NCBI GenBank assembly: GCA_038323575.1
Contig: JBBQHB010000012.1
Coordinates: 1-64,000, forward strand
Length of the DNA stretch: 64,000 nucleotides
Direction of reading: 5' to 3'
Source: CAINVV01 sp038323575
GTDB taxonomy: Bacteria > Bacteroidota > Bacteroidia > Bacteroidales > Prolixibacteraceae
In this document: piece by piece, positions 16,576 through 26,260 of the stretch
Layout: each line of letters opens with the position of its first letter
Numbering within the stretch: position 1 is the first letter of the stretch
Notes under the pieces: model-generated
The model's input: the letters and a program-made list of their open reading frames with translations, nothing else
Told to the model about the DNA's origin: nothing
The model's database searches: none
Program-made: the position numbers and the translations under genes

Positions 16576-19347
16576 ATGAGATCAAAATTTTTATCCGGTT
16601 TGCTGTTCCTCTTTATATCTGTTACTTATTCCAATGCCCAAACGCTGTCTTCCCCAAAGGAGCATTTTGGATTTTCCATCGGTGATAATTACAAACTTGC
16701 CACCTATACGCAAACTGAGGCCTGGTATAAAAAAATTGCCGCAGCATCCGACCGTGTCAGCCTGGTAAATATGGGACCTACTGAAGAAGGCCGTGCGCAA
16801 TACATGATGGTAGTTTCCTCACCCGGTAACATCAAAAATTTAGACCGGTACAAAGGAATCGCGCAAAAACTCGCCCGTGCGGAACAGCTCACCGGCAAGG
16901 AGGCCCAAACACTGTCGACGGAAGGGAAAGCCGTTGTCTGGATCGACGGTGGGCTCCATGCCACGGAGACAGTGGGTACCCACCAGCTGATTGAAACGAT
17001 CTGGCAGCTCGTGAGCAGAAATGATCCGGAGACCCTCCGGATTCTTGACGAAGTGATCATTTTGATGGTCCATGCAAATCCCGACGGGCAGGAGCTGGTC
17101 TCAAGCTGGTACATGAGCAATCCGGACACGCTGAAAAGAACTTTTTCCCAGCTTCCGAGACTGTATCAGAAATACATCGGCCACGACAACAACAGGGATT
17201 TCTACATGATGAACATGAAAGAAACCCAAAATATCAGCAAACAGCTTTATGTGGAGTGGATGCCCCAGATTATTTACAACCACCACCAGGCAGGTCCGGT
17301 AGGTTCGGTAGTGGCCGGTCCTCCCTACCGGGATCCGTTTAATTACCTGTTTAATCCTTTGGTGATTACAGGGATAGATGCAGTTGGCGCCGCCATGATC
17401 AACAGGTTGAATGTGGAGGGAAAACCAGGTTACACCGAACGCGGCGGATCTGTCTTTTCGACCTGGTACAACGGCGGATTACGGACGACCTCCTATTTTC
17501 ACAACATGATCGGTATATTGACCGAAATCATTGGAAGTCCGACTCCTTCCAATGTCCCGTTGGTACCGTCGCGCCTGCTTCCCAGCGGGAACACGCCATA
17601 TCCGGTTATGCCCCAGAAATGGGTATTCAGGAAATCGATTGATTATTCAGTATCCCTGAATTATGCCATCCTGGATTATGCAGCCAGAAACAGGGAGCAC
17701 CTTCTTTTCAACATCTATTGTATGGGGAACAGTTCGGTACTGGCCGGAAGCCGGGATAACTGGACTGTTTCATCCAAAAGGGTTGACGCAATTACTGCCG
17801 CATGGAAAAATGATCAGAAAAACAAAAAGAGCGCTGATTCCGCAAGTACCTCAGGACGGGAAAGGCAGGATACTGTTCCGCAGAAGTTTTTCGATGCAGT
17901 TTTCAAGGATGCGGCCCTGCGTGATGCACGCGGTTACATCATAACGGCTGACCAACCCGATTTCCCGACTGCCGTCAAATTTGTCAATGCACTGATCCGA
18001 TCGGGGATCAGCGTTAGCAAAGCCACAACCGGATTTACCACAGAAGGAAAAAAATACCCTGAAGGATCTTTCGTCATCAAGACAAATCAGGCTTTTCGGC
18101 CACATATACTGGATATGTTTGAACCCCAGGATCATCCCAATGATTTTTTGTATCCCGGCGGACCTCCGGTTAAACCCTACGACATTGCCGGCTGGACCCC
18201 TGCCTTTTCGATGGGATTCCGGTTCCAGCGAATTCTGAATGGCTTCGACGGGCCATTCCGGGTAATACCTTACGGGGAGCTGCAGTCACCGAAAGGTGAA
18301 TTTACTGTTTCGTCCTCTGCTGCCGGATACATTATTGATTCAAGATGCGACAACTCATTCATTGCAGCGAATGACCTGCTTCATTCGGGGGTTGAGGTAT
18401 ACCGGATCAAAAACCAGGCTGGGATCAGGCCGGAGGTGGGGCAGGGATCATTTTTCATCCCTGCCGGGGGAAAGGCAAAACTTATGCTGGGTAAAGCTGC
18501 CGTTGATCTCAGCCTTCGTGTTGTCCCTGTATCAAAACGCCCGGAAGCCTTAACCGGGAAACTCTCCCCGCTGCGGATTGCACTTTGGGATACTTACGGT
18601 GGTTCCCTGTCGGCAGGATGGTTGAAATGGATCATGGAGCAGCATCATTTTCCGTTTAAATCCATTTATGCCAAGGAAATTGACGGAGGTAACCTGCTTA
18701 AGAAATACGATGTTATCGTGTTTGTAAGCGGGGCAATCCCATCCTTGTCTCAGGAGGAATCCCGCGGTGGTCAGCGGGATACGACAAAAATTACTGATAT
18801 TCCTGCTGAATACAGGTACCAGTGGGGAAAGATCAGCGCGGACACTTCAGTGGTGGAATTAAAGAAGTTCATGGAAGCCGGCGGTACCATTGTCACAATC
18901 GGGAGGAGTGCCAACCTGGCCTACCATTTGAAATTGCCCGTAAAAAATACGCTGGTTGAGATGAACAAAGGGAAATCGGCAACATTATCCTCCGATAAAT
19001 TCTTTATACCCGGCAGTATTCTCCGGGTCAGGGTAGACTCTGCGCAAACAGCAGCATGGGGTATGGCTGCGCAGGCTGATATCTTTTTCGATTCGAGCCC
19101 TGTATTCAGGCTGACCCCGGAAACAGCCGGCCAGAGGAAAGTAACGCCGCTTGCCTGGTTTGATTCTGCGCAGCCTCTCCGGAGTGGCTGGGCTTTTGGC
19201 CAGGAATACCTGCAGGACGGTGTGGCTGCCTTCGAAGCAAAAGTCGGTTCGGGCAAGTTGTACGCTTTTGGTCCGGAGATTACCTTCAGGGCCCAGACTT
19301 ACAGTACCTTCAAGTTATTGTTTAACCAGCTTTATTCGGGGTACTGA
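16576..19347 (+). CDS. M14-family zinc carboxypeptidase, secreted
   Basis: A 923-residue exported enzyme with signal MRSKFLSGLLFLFISVTYSNAQ. The M14 core spans about residues 40-360: zinc ligands His and Glu in DGGLHATET (about 126-129), NPDGQE at about 175, and a further His in YNHHQAGP (about 234). A long C-terminal region (about 450-923) contains a glutamine-amidotransferase-like or flavodoxin-like segment (PLRIALWDTYGGSLSAGWLK, DVIVFVSGAIP, GGTIVTIG). This layout matches large Bacteroidota M14 proteins. It likely trims peptides or peptidoglycan in the periplasm. It runs as a single gene. Confidence 0.88.
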   Translation: MRSKFLSGLLFLFISVTYSNAQTLSSPKEHFGFSIGDNYKLATYTQTEAWYKKIAAASDRVSLVNMGPTEEGRAQYMMVVSSPGNIKNLDRYKGIAQKLARAEQLTGKEAQTLSTEGKAVVWIDGGLHATETVGTHQLIETIWQLVSRNDPETLRILDEVIILMVHANPDGQELVSSWYMSNPDTLKRTFSQLPRLYQKYIGHDNNRDFYMMNMKETQNISKQLYVEWMPQIIYNHHQAGPVGSVVAGPPYRDPFNYLFNPLVITGIDAVGAAMINRLNVEGKPGYTERGGSVFSTWYNGGLRTTSYFHNMIGILTEIIGSPTPSNVPLVPSRLLPSGNTPYPVMPQKWVFRKSIDYSVSLNYAILDYAARNREHLLFNIYCMGNSSVLAGSRDNWTVSSKRVDAITAAWKNDQKNKKSADSASTSGRERQDTVPQKFFDAVFKDAALRDARGYIITADQPDFPTAVKFVNALIRSGISVSKATTGFTTEGKKYPEGSFVIKTNQAFRPHILDMFEPQDHPNDFLYPGGPPVKPYDIAGWTPAFSMGFRFQRILNGFDGPFRVIPYGELQSPKGEFTVSSSAAGYIIDSRCDNSFIAANDLLHSGVEVYRIKNQAGIRPEVGQGSFFIPAGGKAKLMLGKAAVDLSLRVVPVSKRPEALTGKLSPLRIALWDTYGGSLSAGWLKWIMEQHHFPFKSIYAKEIDGGNLLKKYDVIVFVSGAIPSLSQEESRGGQRDTTKITDIPAEYRYQWGKISADTSVVELKKFMEAGGTIVTIGRSANLAYHLKLPVKNTLVEMNKGKSATLSSDKFFIPGSILRVRVDSAQTAAWGMAAQADIFFDSSPVFRLTPETAGQRKVTPLAWFDSAQPLRSGWAFGQEYLQDGVAAFEAKVGSGKLYAFGPEITFRAQTYSTFKLLFNQLYSGY

Positions 19348-19349
19348 TT

Positions 19350-19622
19350 TTACGGATTCAGGGTGAATTCGCGTGTATCTATTCTTTTGCTTTCCAGCGT
19401 TTCGTGGCTTACCAGGAAGTAGTCTATTTTCCATTTGCCTGTCACATTCCCGCTGGCATTGATGAACTGGATGAGGAAGCCGGGTGCGTAAAATCCGTAT
19501 GGGCCTAACACCTGACGGCTACCGTCCGGATAAGTGATCTCAAATTTCCCCATCCAAAGCGGGACGCCATATTTGTCGAGGTAGTTTAATGTAATGAGAA
19601 ATTGTAAAGATGAAGGTAAATA
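19350..19622 (-). pseudogene. C-terminal fragment of an unrecognised protein
   Basis: The minus-strand frame opens after a stop near 19625 and reads a continuous ~85-codon tail, including YLDKYGVPLWMGKFEITYPD and GPYGFYAPGFLIQFINASG, to a stop at 19350. An ATG at 19553 allows a 67-residue protein, but the sequence upstream of it (LNYLDKYGVPLW) looks equally protein-like, so it appears to be the end of a longer gene that has lost its 5' part. The family is not recognised. Its stop directly abuts the carboxypeptidase gene (convergent). Confidence 0.4.
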
Positions 19623-19643
19623 TTATTTTTATTCTATCTGTTT

Positions 19644-19651
19644 TACTTTTG
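19644..19651 (+). promoter_or_regulatory. candidate -7 element for the PocR/PAS kinase
   Basis: TACTTTTG matches TAnnTTTG exactly, in A/T-rich DNA 121 nt before the kinase start. A TTTTATT stretch takes the -33 place without matching TTTG. Confidence 0.45.
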
Positions 19652-19772
19652 TATGACCAATTATTAAAATATTATTGCAAATTTTGAATCCAGACAGTCT
19701 CACAAAATGAAGGGAATGGCAATGTTTCCCCTAATGTCATCATAAATAAAACCAAAATACTGCTTACCTACA

Positions 19773-22700
19773 ATGGAATACAAATTAGAAGATCTGATTG
19801 ATATCCCTCTCTTTCAGTCTTTACAGGATAAACTGAATGAAATCTATTCATTCCCGTCTGCCATCATAGACCTGGATGGCAAAATTCTGACCGCCACAGC
19901 CTGGCAGGATGTATGCACAAAATTTCACCGCATAAATCCGGAGTCCGAAAAGGAATGCATCAAGAGTGACCGGTACATTGCAGATCATCTGCATGAAGCT
20001 AATCCCGCTGTTACGTACCGTTGTCCGCACGGCCTGGTTGACAATGCAACACCGATTATAGTTGACGGGAAGCATCTGGGCAATTTCTTTACCGGGCAAT
20101 TTTTCCTTGAAAAGCCGGATATTGCATTTTTCAATGAACAGATAAAGAAATTTGACTTCGATGAGCAGGCCTACCTGGACGCGGTTTCAAAGGTTCCTGT
20201 ATGGTCAGAGGAGCAACTCAACCTATACCTTTCCGTGATCAAAGCTTTTACGGAGATCCTCGCCGGGATTGGTTACAAAAATCTGGAAGAGAAAAGGGCC
20301 AGGAAGCGAATTGAAGTACAGGAACAGCAATACAAGGTTCTCCTGGAATCTTCCATTGACGGCTTTTTGGAGTTTGACAGTATGGGACGTTTTGTGGATG
20401 TAAACAATTCCTATTGTCAGCTTACAGGTTATACAAGGGAAGAATTATTAACCATGTCGCTGACAGATGTTGACCCGCAGCTTTCATTTACGACCCTACC
20501 TGATTTTATTCAGGCGCTCACTTCAGACAGGAGTAAAAAATTTGAAAGCAAACACCGCTGCAAGGATGGCCGGATCATTTATTTTGAAAACAGTATCAAT
20601 TACATTGATGAGGACAACAAATTTTTCCTGTTTCTGCACGATATAACCCGGCACATTCATGCGGAGGAGTCGCTGAAAGAGAGCAAAGCTTTAATTGATG
20701 TTGTGAGTGACAACATTCCTGCATACATTGCCCTGGTTGATGCTGTAACCCTGGAATACAAATATGTTAATCAAAGTTTTGTCAAGGGATTTGGAAAGGA
20801 CAAGAATGAAATAGAGGGATACCATATTTCCCGATTGATCGGCAAAGAGAATTATGAGTTCGCTTTGCCATACATTCAGACTGTGCTTCAGGGAGATTCT
20901 GTTTCTTATATTAATACATTTAATCTGGCTCAAGGGAAGAGATATATCAATGTCAGCTATTCTCCTCAATTTGGCACAGATGGCCGCGTAACTGATATTC
21001 TGGTAATGAGCAGCGACATTACCGAAAGCAAACTGGCTGAGGATTCATTGCTGCAGAGCAGGGAAGCATACAAAAGAGTTGTGAACAATGTGGATGAAAT
21101 CATTTATTCCGCTTCATTCAGTGAAGATTATAGTAATATCACGATCGATTTTGTGAGTGAAAGGGTCCGGAAAATTCTGGGATATGCGCCTGAAGACTTT
21201 ACAGGCAGTCCAAATTTGTGGAAATCGGTCATCCATCCGGATGATTTGGACGAAATAGGGAGGAAGAGGTTTAAAGCACGTATTTATCGGATGAAACACA
21301 AGCATACCGGCGAATACATTTGGATCGAAGACCATCCCCAGATGATCCGGGATGACAGCGGGAAAATTATTGGTCAGTACAGCACTGCGCGCGATATCAC
21401 AGAAACAAGAAAATTCCAGGAGAAATTACTGGAAAGCAGCGAAAGACTGAACCGGGCTGAAATCGCATCAAAGTCAGGGAACTGGGAACTTCATATCGGT
21501 TCAGATACCATGATTGGATCAAAAGGAGCAGCTGCAATTTACGGCATCGAAAGGGAAGAACTTAAACTTGAACACATCAGAAATGTACCTCTTCCTGAAT
21601 ACCGGTCAGTCCTCGATAAGGCATTAGAAAATTTACTTGAAAAGGATGAACCGTACAACGTTGAATTTAAAATCAGGGCATTAGATACAGGCGAAATAAA
21701 GGATATCCATTCCGGCGCCACCTTTGACCGGGAAAACAGGATTCTTTTCGGTGTAATTCAGGATATCACCGATCGCAAGCAAACGGAAGAGTCTCTGCAT
21801 GAAATATATACGCTCAATAATTCTCTTCTTAACACCATCCCGTTCGGTATGGATATAGTGGACGAATCCGGAAATATTCTTTTCGTGAGTGAGAACATGA
21901 AAAAGCTTGTCGTAGGGGATGTTATCGGTGAAAAATGCTGGAATCTTTACCGGGAAGACCAAACACAATGTTCAAATTGTCCTTTGCACAAAGGAATTCA
22001 GATTGGTAGTACAGGCATATACGAAACATCCGGCGGGCATGGCGGCAGAATTTTCCAGATCAGCCATACCGGAATGATGTTTCAGGGCAAGAAAGCCATG
22101 CTTGAGATTTTCCAGGACATTACTGAGAAGAAAGAAATAGAGAAAAGAGTGAAACTCCTGGCCCATTCGTTGGAGAGCATCAGCGAATGCGTCTCGGTAA
22201 CGGATACAGAAGATCGAATTTTCTATGTGAACGACTCTTTTCTTAAGACCTACGGATATTCTGAAGATGAGTTGATTGGGAAAACGATTGATATCGTGCG
22301 CCCAGCTGAACTGGAACATTTGCAGGTCCGGAATATTTTGCCCAAATCAAGAGAAGGGGGATGGCGGGGAGAGCTCATCAACAAAAGGAAAGATGGCAGT
22401 CTTTTCCCCATATTGCTTTCCTCTTCAGCCATCAAAGATGAAAATGGCAACCTGGTCGCCCTTGTTGGTGTGGCCATTGATATCACGGATATGCAGAAGG
22501 CAAGAAAAGAGTTGATGGATGCAAAAGACCGTGCGGAAGAGAATAACAGGCTGAGGGCAGCGCTGCTTAATAACATGAGTCATGAGATCCGGACACCCAT
22601 GAATGCCATAATGGGTTTTACCGACTTAATGAAGGAGGCAGACGTGAACGATAAGGATGGCTATGCGGAAATAATCAATAAAAGTGCCAACCAGTTACTT

Positions 22701-23633
22701 GCACTGATTGAGGACGTTATTCTCCTGTCCCGGCTTCAGAGCGAGAAAATGCCGTTGCTGATCAGTGAATTTTATCCGGCTGAACTCGTTACAGAAATCC
22801 GGAAGATGTTTAATCATCCCAATATGAACAAAGGGCTTGAAATCAAGGAGGTAATCCCTGAAGACCATCGATACCTGAAAGGCTGGGCCGATGCCAAAAA
22901 GATCAGGCAGGTAATTACCAATTTTCTGTCAAATGCTTTAAAATACACGTTGGAGGGGAGCCTGGAGATTGGATTTAATGTGGAAGGGGATATGATTGAA
23001 TTCTTTGTAAAAGATACCGGCATAGGAATTCCCGAAGCGGAGCAGCAATTGATATTTGAACCTTTCTACCGCGGTGAACACGCAGTATCATCTGCTATCA
23101 GAGGGACCGGACTCGGTTTAAACATTGCCAAGGGATTGGTCAACCTGTTAGGTGGAGAAATCGGGGTTGAATCTGAAATAAGCAAGGGTTCACGATTTTA
23201 TTTTGCTATTCCTTTTGTTTCGTCTGAAATGGCAGAAACCATGAAAGTCCCGGCAGAACCCAAGTTGGGCGAACTTAAAACAATGAAAATACTGATTGCT
23301 GAAGATGATCCTTTTAATTTTCAGTTCCTCGAAATAATTTTGAAAGGAGTAGTCGCAAAAGTAGACTTGGCAGTTAACGGGAAGGAAGCTATTGAGATGG
23401 CTTCCAGAAACGGCTATAACCTTATTTTTATGGATCTGAAAATGCCTTTGCTAGACGGTATAGAAGCCACTAAAATATTAAGGAGGCAATTCCCTAAACT
23501 TCCGATCATAGCCCAGACTGCCTGTACTTTGCCTGAAGAAAGAGAAATTGCCATAAAGGCCGGATGCAATGATTTAATTTTTAAACCCATCAACAAAGAA
23601 AAAGTGATGGAAATGATAATTAAATACGGATAA
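19773..23633 (+). CDS. hybrid sensor histidine kinase with PocR and six PAS domains
   Basis: A 1286-residue cytoplasmic protein without membrane segments. It has a PocR sensory domain at 1-170 (LEDLIDIPLFQSLQDKLNEI, ...YRCPHGLVD), then PAS domains at about 185-300, 305-420, 425-550, 553-668, 675-790 and 795-910. The HisKA motif NMSHEIRTPMNAIMGF follows (phospho-His about 936), then HATPase (N box near 1040, DTGIGIPE, RGTGLGLNIAKGLV), and a C-terminal receiver with phospho-acceptor Asp near 1220 (IFMDLKMP) and a following Thr/Lys pair. PocR domains are known to sense small hydrocarbon derivatives such as propanediol in other bacteria. The fifth PAS carries a cysteine cluster (CWNLYREDQTQCSNC). 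No output DNA-binding domain is present. Downstream lies an eroded signalling locus. Confidence 0.9.
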   Translation: MEYKLEDLIDIPLFQSLQDKLNEIYSFPSAIIDLDGKILTATAWQDVCTKFHRINPESEKECIKSDRYIADHLHEANPAVTYRCPHGLVDNATPIIVDGKHLGNFFTGQFFLEKPDIAFFNEQIKKFDFDEQAYLDAVSKVPVWSEEQLNLYLSVIKAFTEILAGIGYKNLEEKRARKRIEVQEQQYKVLLESSIDGFLEFDSMGRFVDVNNSYCQLTGYTREELLTMSLTDVDPQLSFTTLPDFIQALTSDRSKKFESKHRCKDGRIIYFENSINYIDEDNKFFLFLHDITRHIHAEESLKESKALIDVVSDNIPAYIALVDAVTLEYKYVNQSFVKGFGKDKNEIEGYHISRLIGKENYEFALPYIQTVLQGDSVSYINTFNLAQGKRYINVSYSPQFGTDGRVTDILVMSSDITESKLAEDSLLQSREAYKRVVNNVDEIIYSASFSEDYSNITIDFVSERVRKILGYAPEDFTGSPNLWKSVIHPDDLDEIGRKRFKARIYRMKHKHTGEYIWIEDHPQMIRDDSGKIIGQYSTARDITETRKFQEKLLESSERLNRAEIASKSGNWELHIGSDTMIGSKGAAAIYGIEREELKLEHIRNVPLPEYRSVLDKALENLLEKDEPYNVEFKIRALDTGEIKDIHSGATFDRENRILFGVIQDITDRKQTEESLHEIYTLNNSLLNTIPFGMDIVDESGNILFVSENMKKLVVGDVIGEKCWNLYREDQTQCSNCPLHKGIQIGSTGIYETSGGHGGRIFQISHTGMMFQGKKAMLEIFQDITEKKEIEKRVKLLAHSLESISECVSVTDTEDRIFYVNDSFLKTYGYSEDELIGKTIDIVRPAELEHLQVRNILPKSREGGWRGELINKRKDGSLFPILLSSSAIKDENGNLVALVGVAIDITDMQKARKELMDAKDRAEENNRLRAALLNNMSHEIRTPMNAIMGFTDLMKEADVNDKDGYAEIINKSANQLLALIEDVILLSRLQSEKMPLLISEFYPAELVTEIRKMFNHPNMNKGLEIKEVIPEDHRYLKGWADAKKIRQVITNFLSNALKYTLEGSLEIGFNVEGDMIEFFVKDTGIGIPEAEQQLIFEPFYRGEHAVSSAIRGTGLGLNIAKGLVNLLGGEIGVESEISKGSRFYFAIPFVSSEMAETMKVPAEPKLGELKTMKILIAEDDPFNFQFLEIILKGVVAKVDLAVNGKEAIEMASRNGYNLIFMDLKMPLLDGIEATKILRRQFPKLPIIAQTACTLPEEREIAIKAGCNDLIFKPINKEKVMEMIIKYG

Positions 23634-23655
23634 TTCCCATCTTTATTGTTAATTA

Positions 23656-24331
23656 ATTTTACTTCTATCCTTTAATTAATACATACGCCACTATCAATGC
23701 CTCTTTTTTGATTAGTGTTGTATTTTCGGATCGCTTCAGGAAATTTGCCAAAGTGAATTTGCTTCTGAAATGGGAGAAACTATTTAAAGGCGCTTTGATT
23801 TTCTCGGTTGGTTTTTTGATATTTGAAGCAATTTTTGAATCCGAAGTTTTTGCCAAATGGCTGTGGCATTTTTACCTGCTGGCATTTATATTTATTCCCC
23901 TCAGGCAGATGGAATTCCGGTCTATGCGAATGTTTATTGTTGCATTCGTCCCCTTTTTACTGGTAACGGTTTCAAGTGATTTGACCGAATTGGTCAGCAG
24001 TGATTTTTTTAAAACCACAGAGGTATATTTTAAAAATGCAACTGCCCTTACCTATATCTGGATGGCTGCTATTCTGTTTAGTCATAACAGGCAAAGCAAA
24101 GCGGCAGAAAGAGATCGCCTCAAAAGGCTAAAAGAGGATGAAATCAACCGGGCCATTGCCATTCGGAAAGTTGAACTCGAAGTGCTGGTATCAAATCGCA
24201 CCGCTGAACTTACCATGCAGAAGGAGGAGTTGGAACAGGCATTCAAACTCTTTTTGAACAGCATTTCAGAAAAGAGATTAAGCGTGGAGAACTTAATTTT
24301 GTATTTGCGTTTTCCGGAGAAGAGGCATTGA
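23656..24331 (+). pseudogene. membrane sensor with coiled coil, 3' end lost by deletion
   Basis: The frame has no ATG start (it opens after a stop near 23656; TTG at 23708 is the first usable codon). It encodes about four hydrophobic segments (KGALIFSVGFLIFEAIF, LWHFYLLAFIFIPLRQ, MFIVAFVPFLLVTVS, TALTYIWMAAILF), then a charged coiled coil ending VSNRTAELTMQKEELEQA, typical of linkers before signalling domains. After about position 24240 the frame carries nonsense (FKLFLNSISEKRLS...) to the stop, while another frame of the same DNA reads receiver-domain sequence. I infer a deletion that joined this gene's linker out of frame to a response-regulator gene. Confidence 0.65.
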
Positions 24332-24648
24332 ATTATATCAATATACATAAGCAGGAGGCTGTTCTGATCATTTCGGATATCAATATGCCGGGCATGAGCG
24401 GTCTTGAATTGCTGAAAAATATCAAGGAAAAATACGAGAAACCATCGCCGGTAGTGATGATGATAACAGCTTATGGCGATGAAAACAATTACCGCATGGC
24501 GATGCAGTTGGGTGCAGATGATTTTTTAACCAAGCCGTTAGACTTTACTTCGCTCAAAGTAAAATTGTCATTCACCTGCAAATTGATTGGTCCGGCAAGC
24601 CTGAAGCACAAAGCAGATGAAATAATGGTTTACGAAGTACTGAATTGA
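24238..24648 (+). pseudogene. receiver-domain remnant joined to a class III cyclase-like tail
   Basis: From 24244 the frame reads QTLFEQHFRKEIKRGELNFV, then FAFSGEEALNY, IISDINMPGMSGLELLKNI (phospho-Asp box), MITAYGDENNYRMAMQLGAD and FLTKPLDFTSLKVKL, the middle and end of a CheY-like receiver. The first strand with its acidic DDE pocket is missing. The last 25 residues (FTCKLIGPASLKHKADEIMV then YEVLN) resemble the end of class III adenylate/guanylate cyclases rather than a receiver, suggesting a second deletion that removed a cyclase core. The formal start would be TTG at 24328. The two-step deletion model is inference from motifs. Confidence 0.6.
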
Positions 24649-24684
24649 ACGAACTATTAAAACATTGAAATACAATATGAACTG

Positions 24685-25200
24685 GTGCAATCGTTTATGA
24701 TTCAAAAACTAGAGAAAGGTTTGTCTGCCTGGCTCTCATATCATAATGCCGGGCACACCATGGGCGTAATCGAAGCCGCAGAACATTTGGCCGTTTCAGA
24801 AAATATTTCCGGTGATGACTTAATCCTTGTAAAGACAACCGCATTGTTCCATGATGCCGGTTATATGCAGCTTTACAAGGGCCACGAAGAGATTTCCTGT
24901 GAAATTGCCAAAGAGCATCTTCCTGAATTTGGCTATTCTTCTGTGCAAATCGATACGGTCTGCAGGTTAATTATGGCTACAAGAATACCACAGGAGCCTG
25001 CCGATATCCTGGGTCAGATTCTTTGCAATGCTGATTTGTATTATATTGGAACAGATGAATATTCATTTTATGCCGGGAAGTTGTTTCAGGAGCTTGAAAG
25101 TGCCGGAATGGTAAAGACAAAGAGGGACTGGATACTGCGCCAAGTAGAATTTTTAACCAATCACCGCTTTTTTACACCCTCCGCCATCCGTGAAAGGTAA
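24685..25200 (+). CDS. HD-domain phosphohydrolase
   Basis: A 171-residue HD-superfamily protein: YHNAGHTMGVIEAAEHLA (first His), ALFHDAGYM (the HD pair) and, further on, QILCNADLYYIG with the distal Asp. These supply the usual metal-binding H...HD...D set. The substrate is probably a (cyclic) nucleotide, which would fit the cyclase-like remnant just upstream, but this is inference. The start is GTG at 24685 or ATG at 24697; in-frame codons further upstream are open but lack an ATG. The gene itself looks intact, unlike its upstream neighbours, and it probably lost its original regulatory partners. Confidence 0.75.
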   Translation: MQSFMIQKLEKGLSAWLSYHNAGHTMGVIEAAEHLAVSENISGDDLILVKTTALFHDAGYMQLYKGHEEISCEIAKEHLPEFGYSSVQIDTVCRLIMATRIPQEPADILGQILCNADLYYIGTDEYSFYAGKLFQELESAGMVKTKRDWILRQVEFLTNHRFFTPSAIRER

Positions 25201-25239
25201 GCTCATAAACAGAAAAACCTGCAGCAGGTAAAGACTAAA

Positions 25240-26128
25240 ATGCAATCAACGTTTACAGTTTCGAGAGGTATTAATCCTTTAGAACTGCTGCAGGATCTCT
25301 TTCTGATGATGGCAGGTGTGGTTTTGGCCGGTTATGCATTAAAGGGTTTCATGGTGCCAACCATTTTTTTGACGGGGGGACAACCGGTATTTCGCTGCTG
25401 GTCCATGAATTTTACCATTTCAACCTTGCCTTGGTAATTATTGTACTGAATCTGCCGTTTATCGTCGTTAGTTTCTTTTCCGTAGGCCACAGGTTTGCTT
25501 TCCGGACCTTCTTCAGCGTTATTCTTTTGGGCATCTGCCTGACATTGCTTCCTGATGTTGCTGTCACTAAGGACAAACTGCTGATCTCAATTTTCGGAGG
25601 GGTCTTCCTTGGCATCGGAATCGGACTGATCATGAGGGCTGGCGCTGCTTTGGACGGAATAGAAGTATTGGCCTTGTATACGTTGAAAAAAACCTCATTT
25701 TCCATTTCTGAAATCATTCTCGGGCTAAACATTGTTATTTTTTCCATTGCTGCCTTTAAATTCGGGATAGAAACAGCGTTGTATTCTGTCCTTACCTATT
25801 TCTCAGCCACCCGCTGCATCGATTACGTCGTGGAGGGCATCCAGGCCTATACGGGTGTAACCATCATTTCAGGCAAAAGCGAAATGATCAAATACCAGTT
25901 GGTTAATAATTTAGGAAGGGGAATCACTGTATACAAAGGGGAGAGGGGATTTTACCCGGCAAACTTGAAATCAGTGCGGATTGTGATATCATCTTTATCG
26001 TTATAACAAGGCTGGAATTGAGGAAGTTAAAGAACCTGGTCAGCCATGTTGATCCCAACGCTTTTGTCTTTGCCAATACCATCAAAGAGGTTTCGGGCGG
26101 CATCATCAAACGCCGGCATCAGCATTAG
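25240..26128 (+). pseudogene. YitT-family membrane protein with two frameshifts
   Basis: A YitT/DUF2179 protein (about 290 residues) is recovered only by changing frame twice. The first part ends ALKGFMVP; near 25348 a one-base loss in CCAAACC-like sequence shifts out of NHFFDGGTTGISLLV, which continues in the next frame through four more membrane segments. Near 25950 a second one-base loss in a T run (GGATTTT) shifts out of LPGKLEISADCDIIFIVIT. The true C-terminus, rich in HVDPNAFVFANTIKEVSGG, ends at 26128. Both lesions are homopolymer contractions, so sequencing error is as likely as genuine decay. Confidence 0.8.
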
Positions 26129-26141
26129 CATATGATTCTTC

Positions 26142-26169
26142 TTTGTATTAATTATAAATAGTATATTTG
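26142..26169 (+). promoter_or_regulatory. candidate promoter of ppk2-sulP
   Basis: TATATTTG at 26162-26169 matches TAnnTTTG, with TTTG at 26142-26145 as a possible -33 box; the 16-nt gap is shorter than the usual ~19 nt. It lies about 92 nt upstream of the PPK2 start. Confidence 0.5.
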
Positions 26170-26260
26170 TTTATTGCTTCTTATCAGGATATTGATACTT
26201 CAATTTATGGATTTTTGATAATTTATTTTCCTGAATCCTAATACTTAATCCCCTTTAGAT

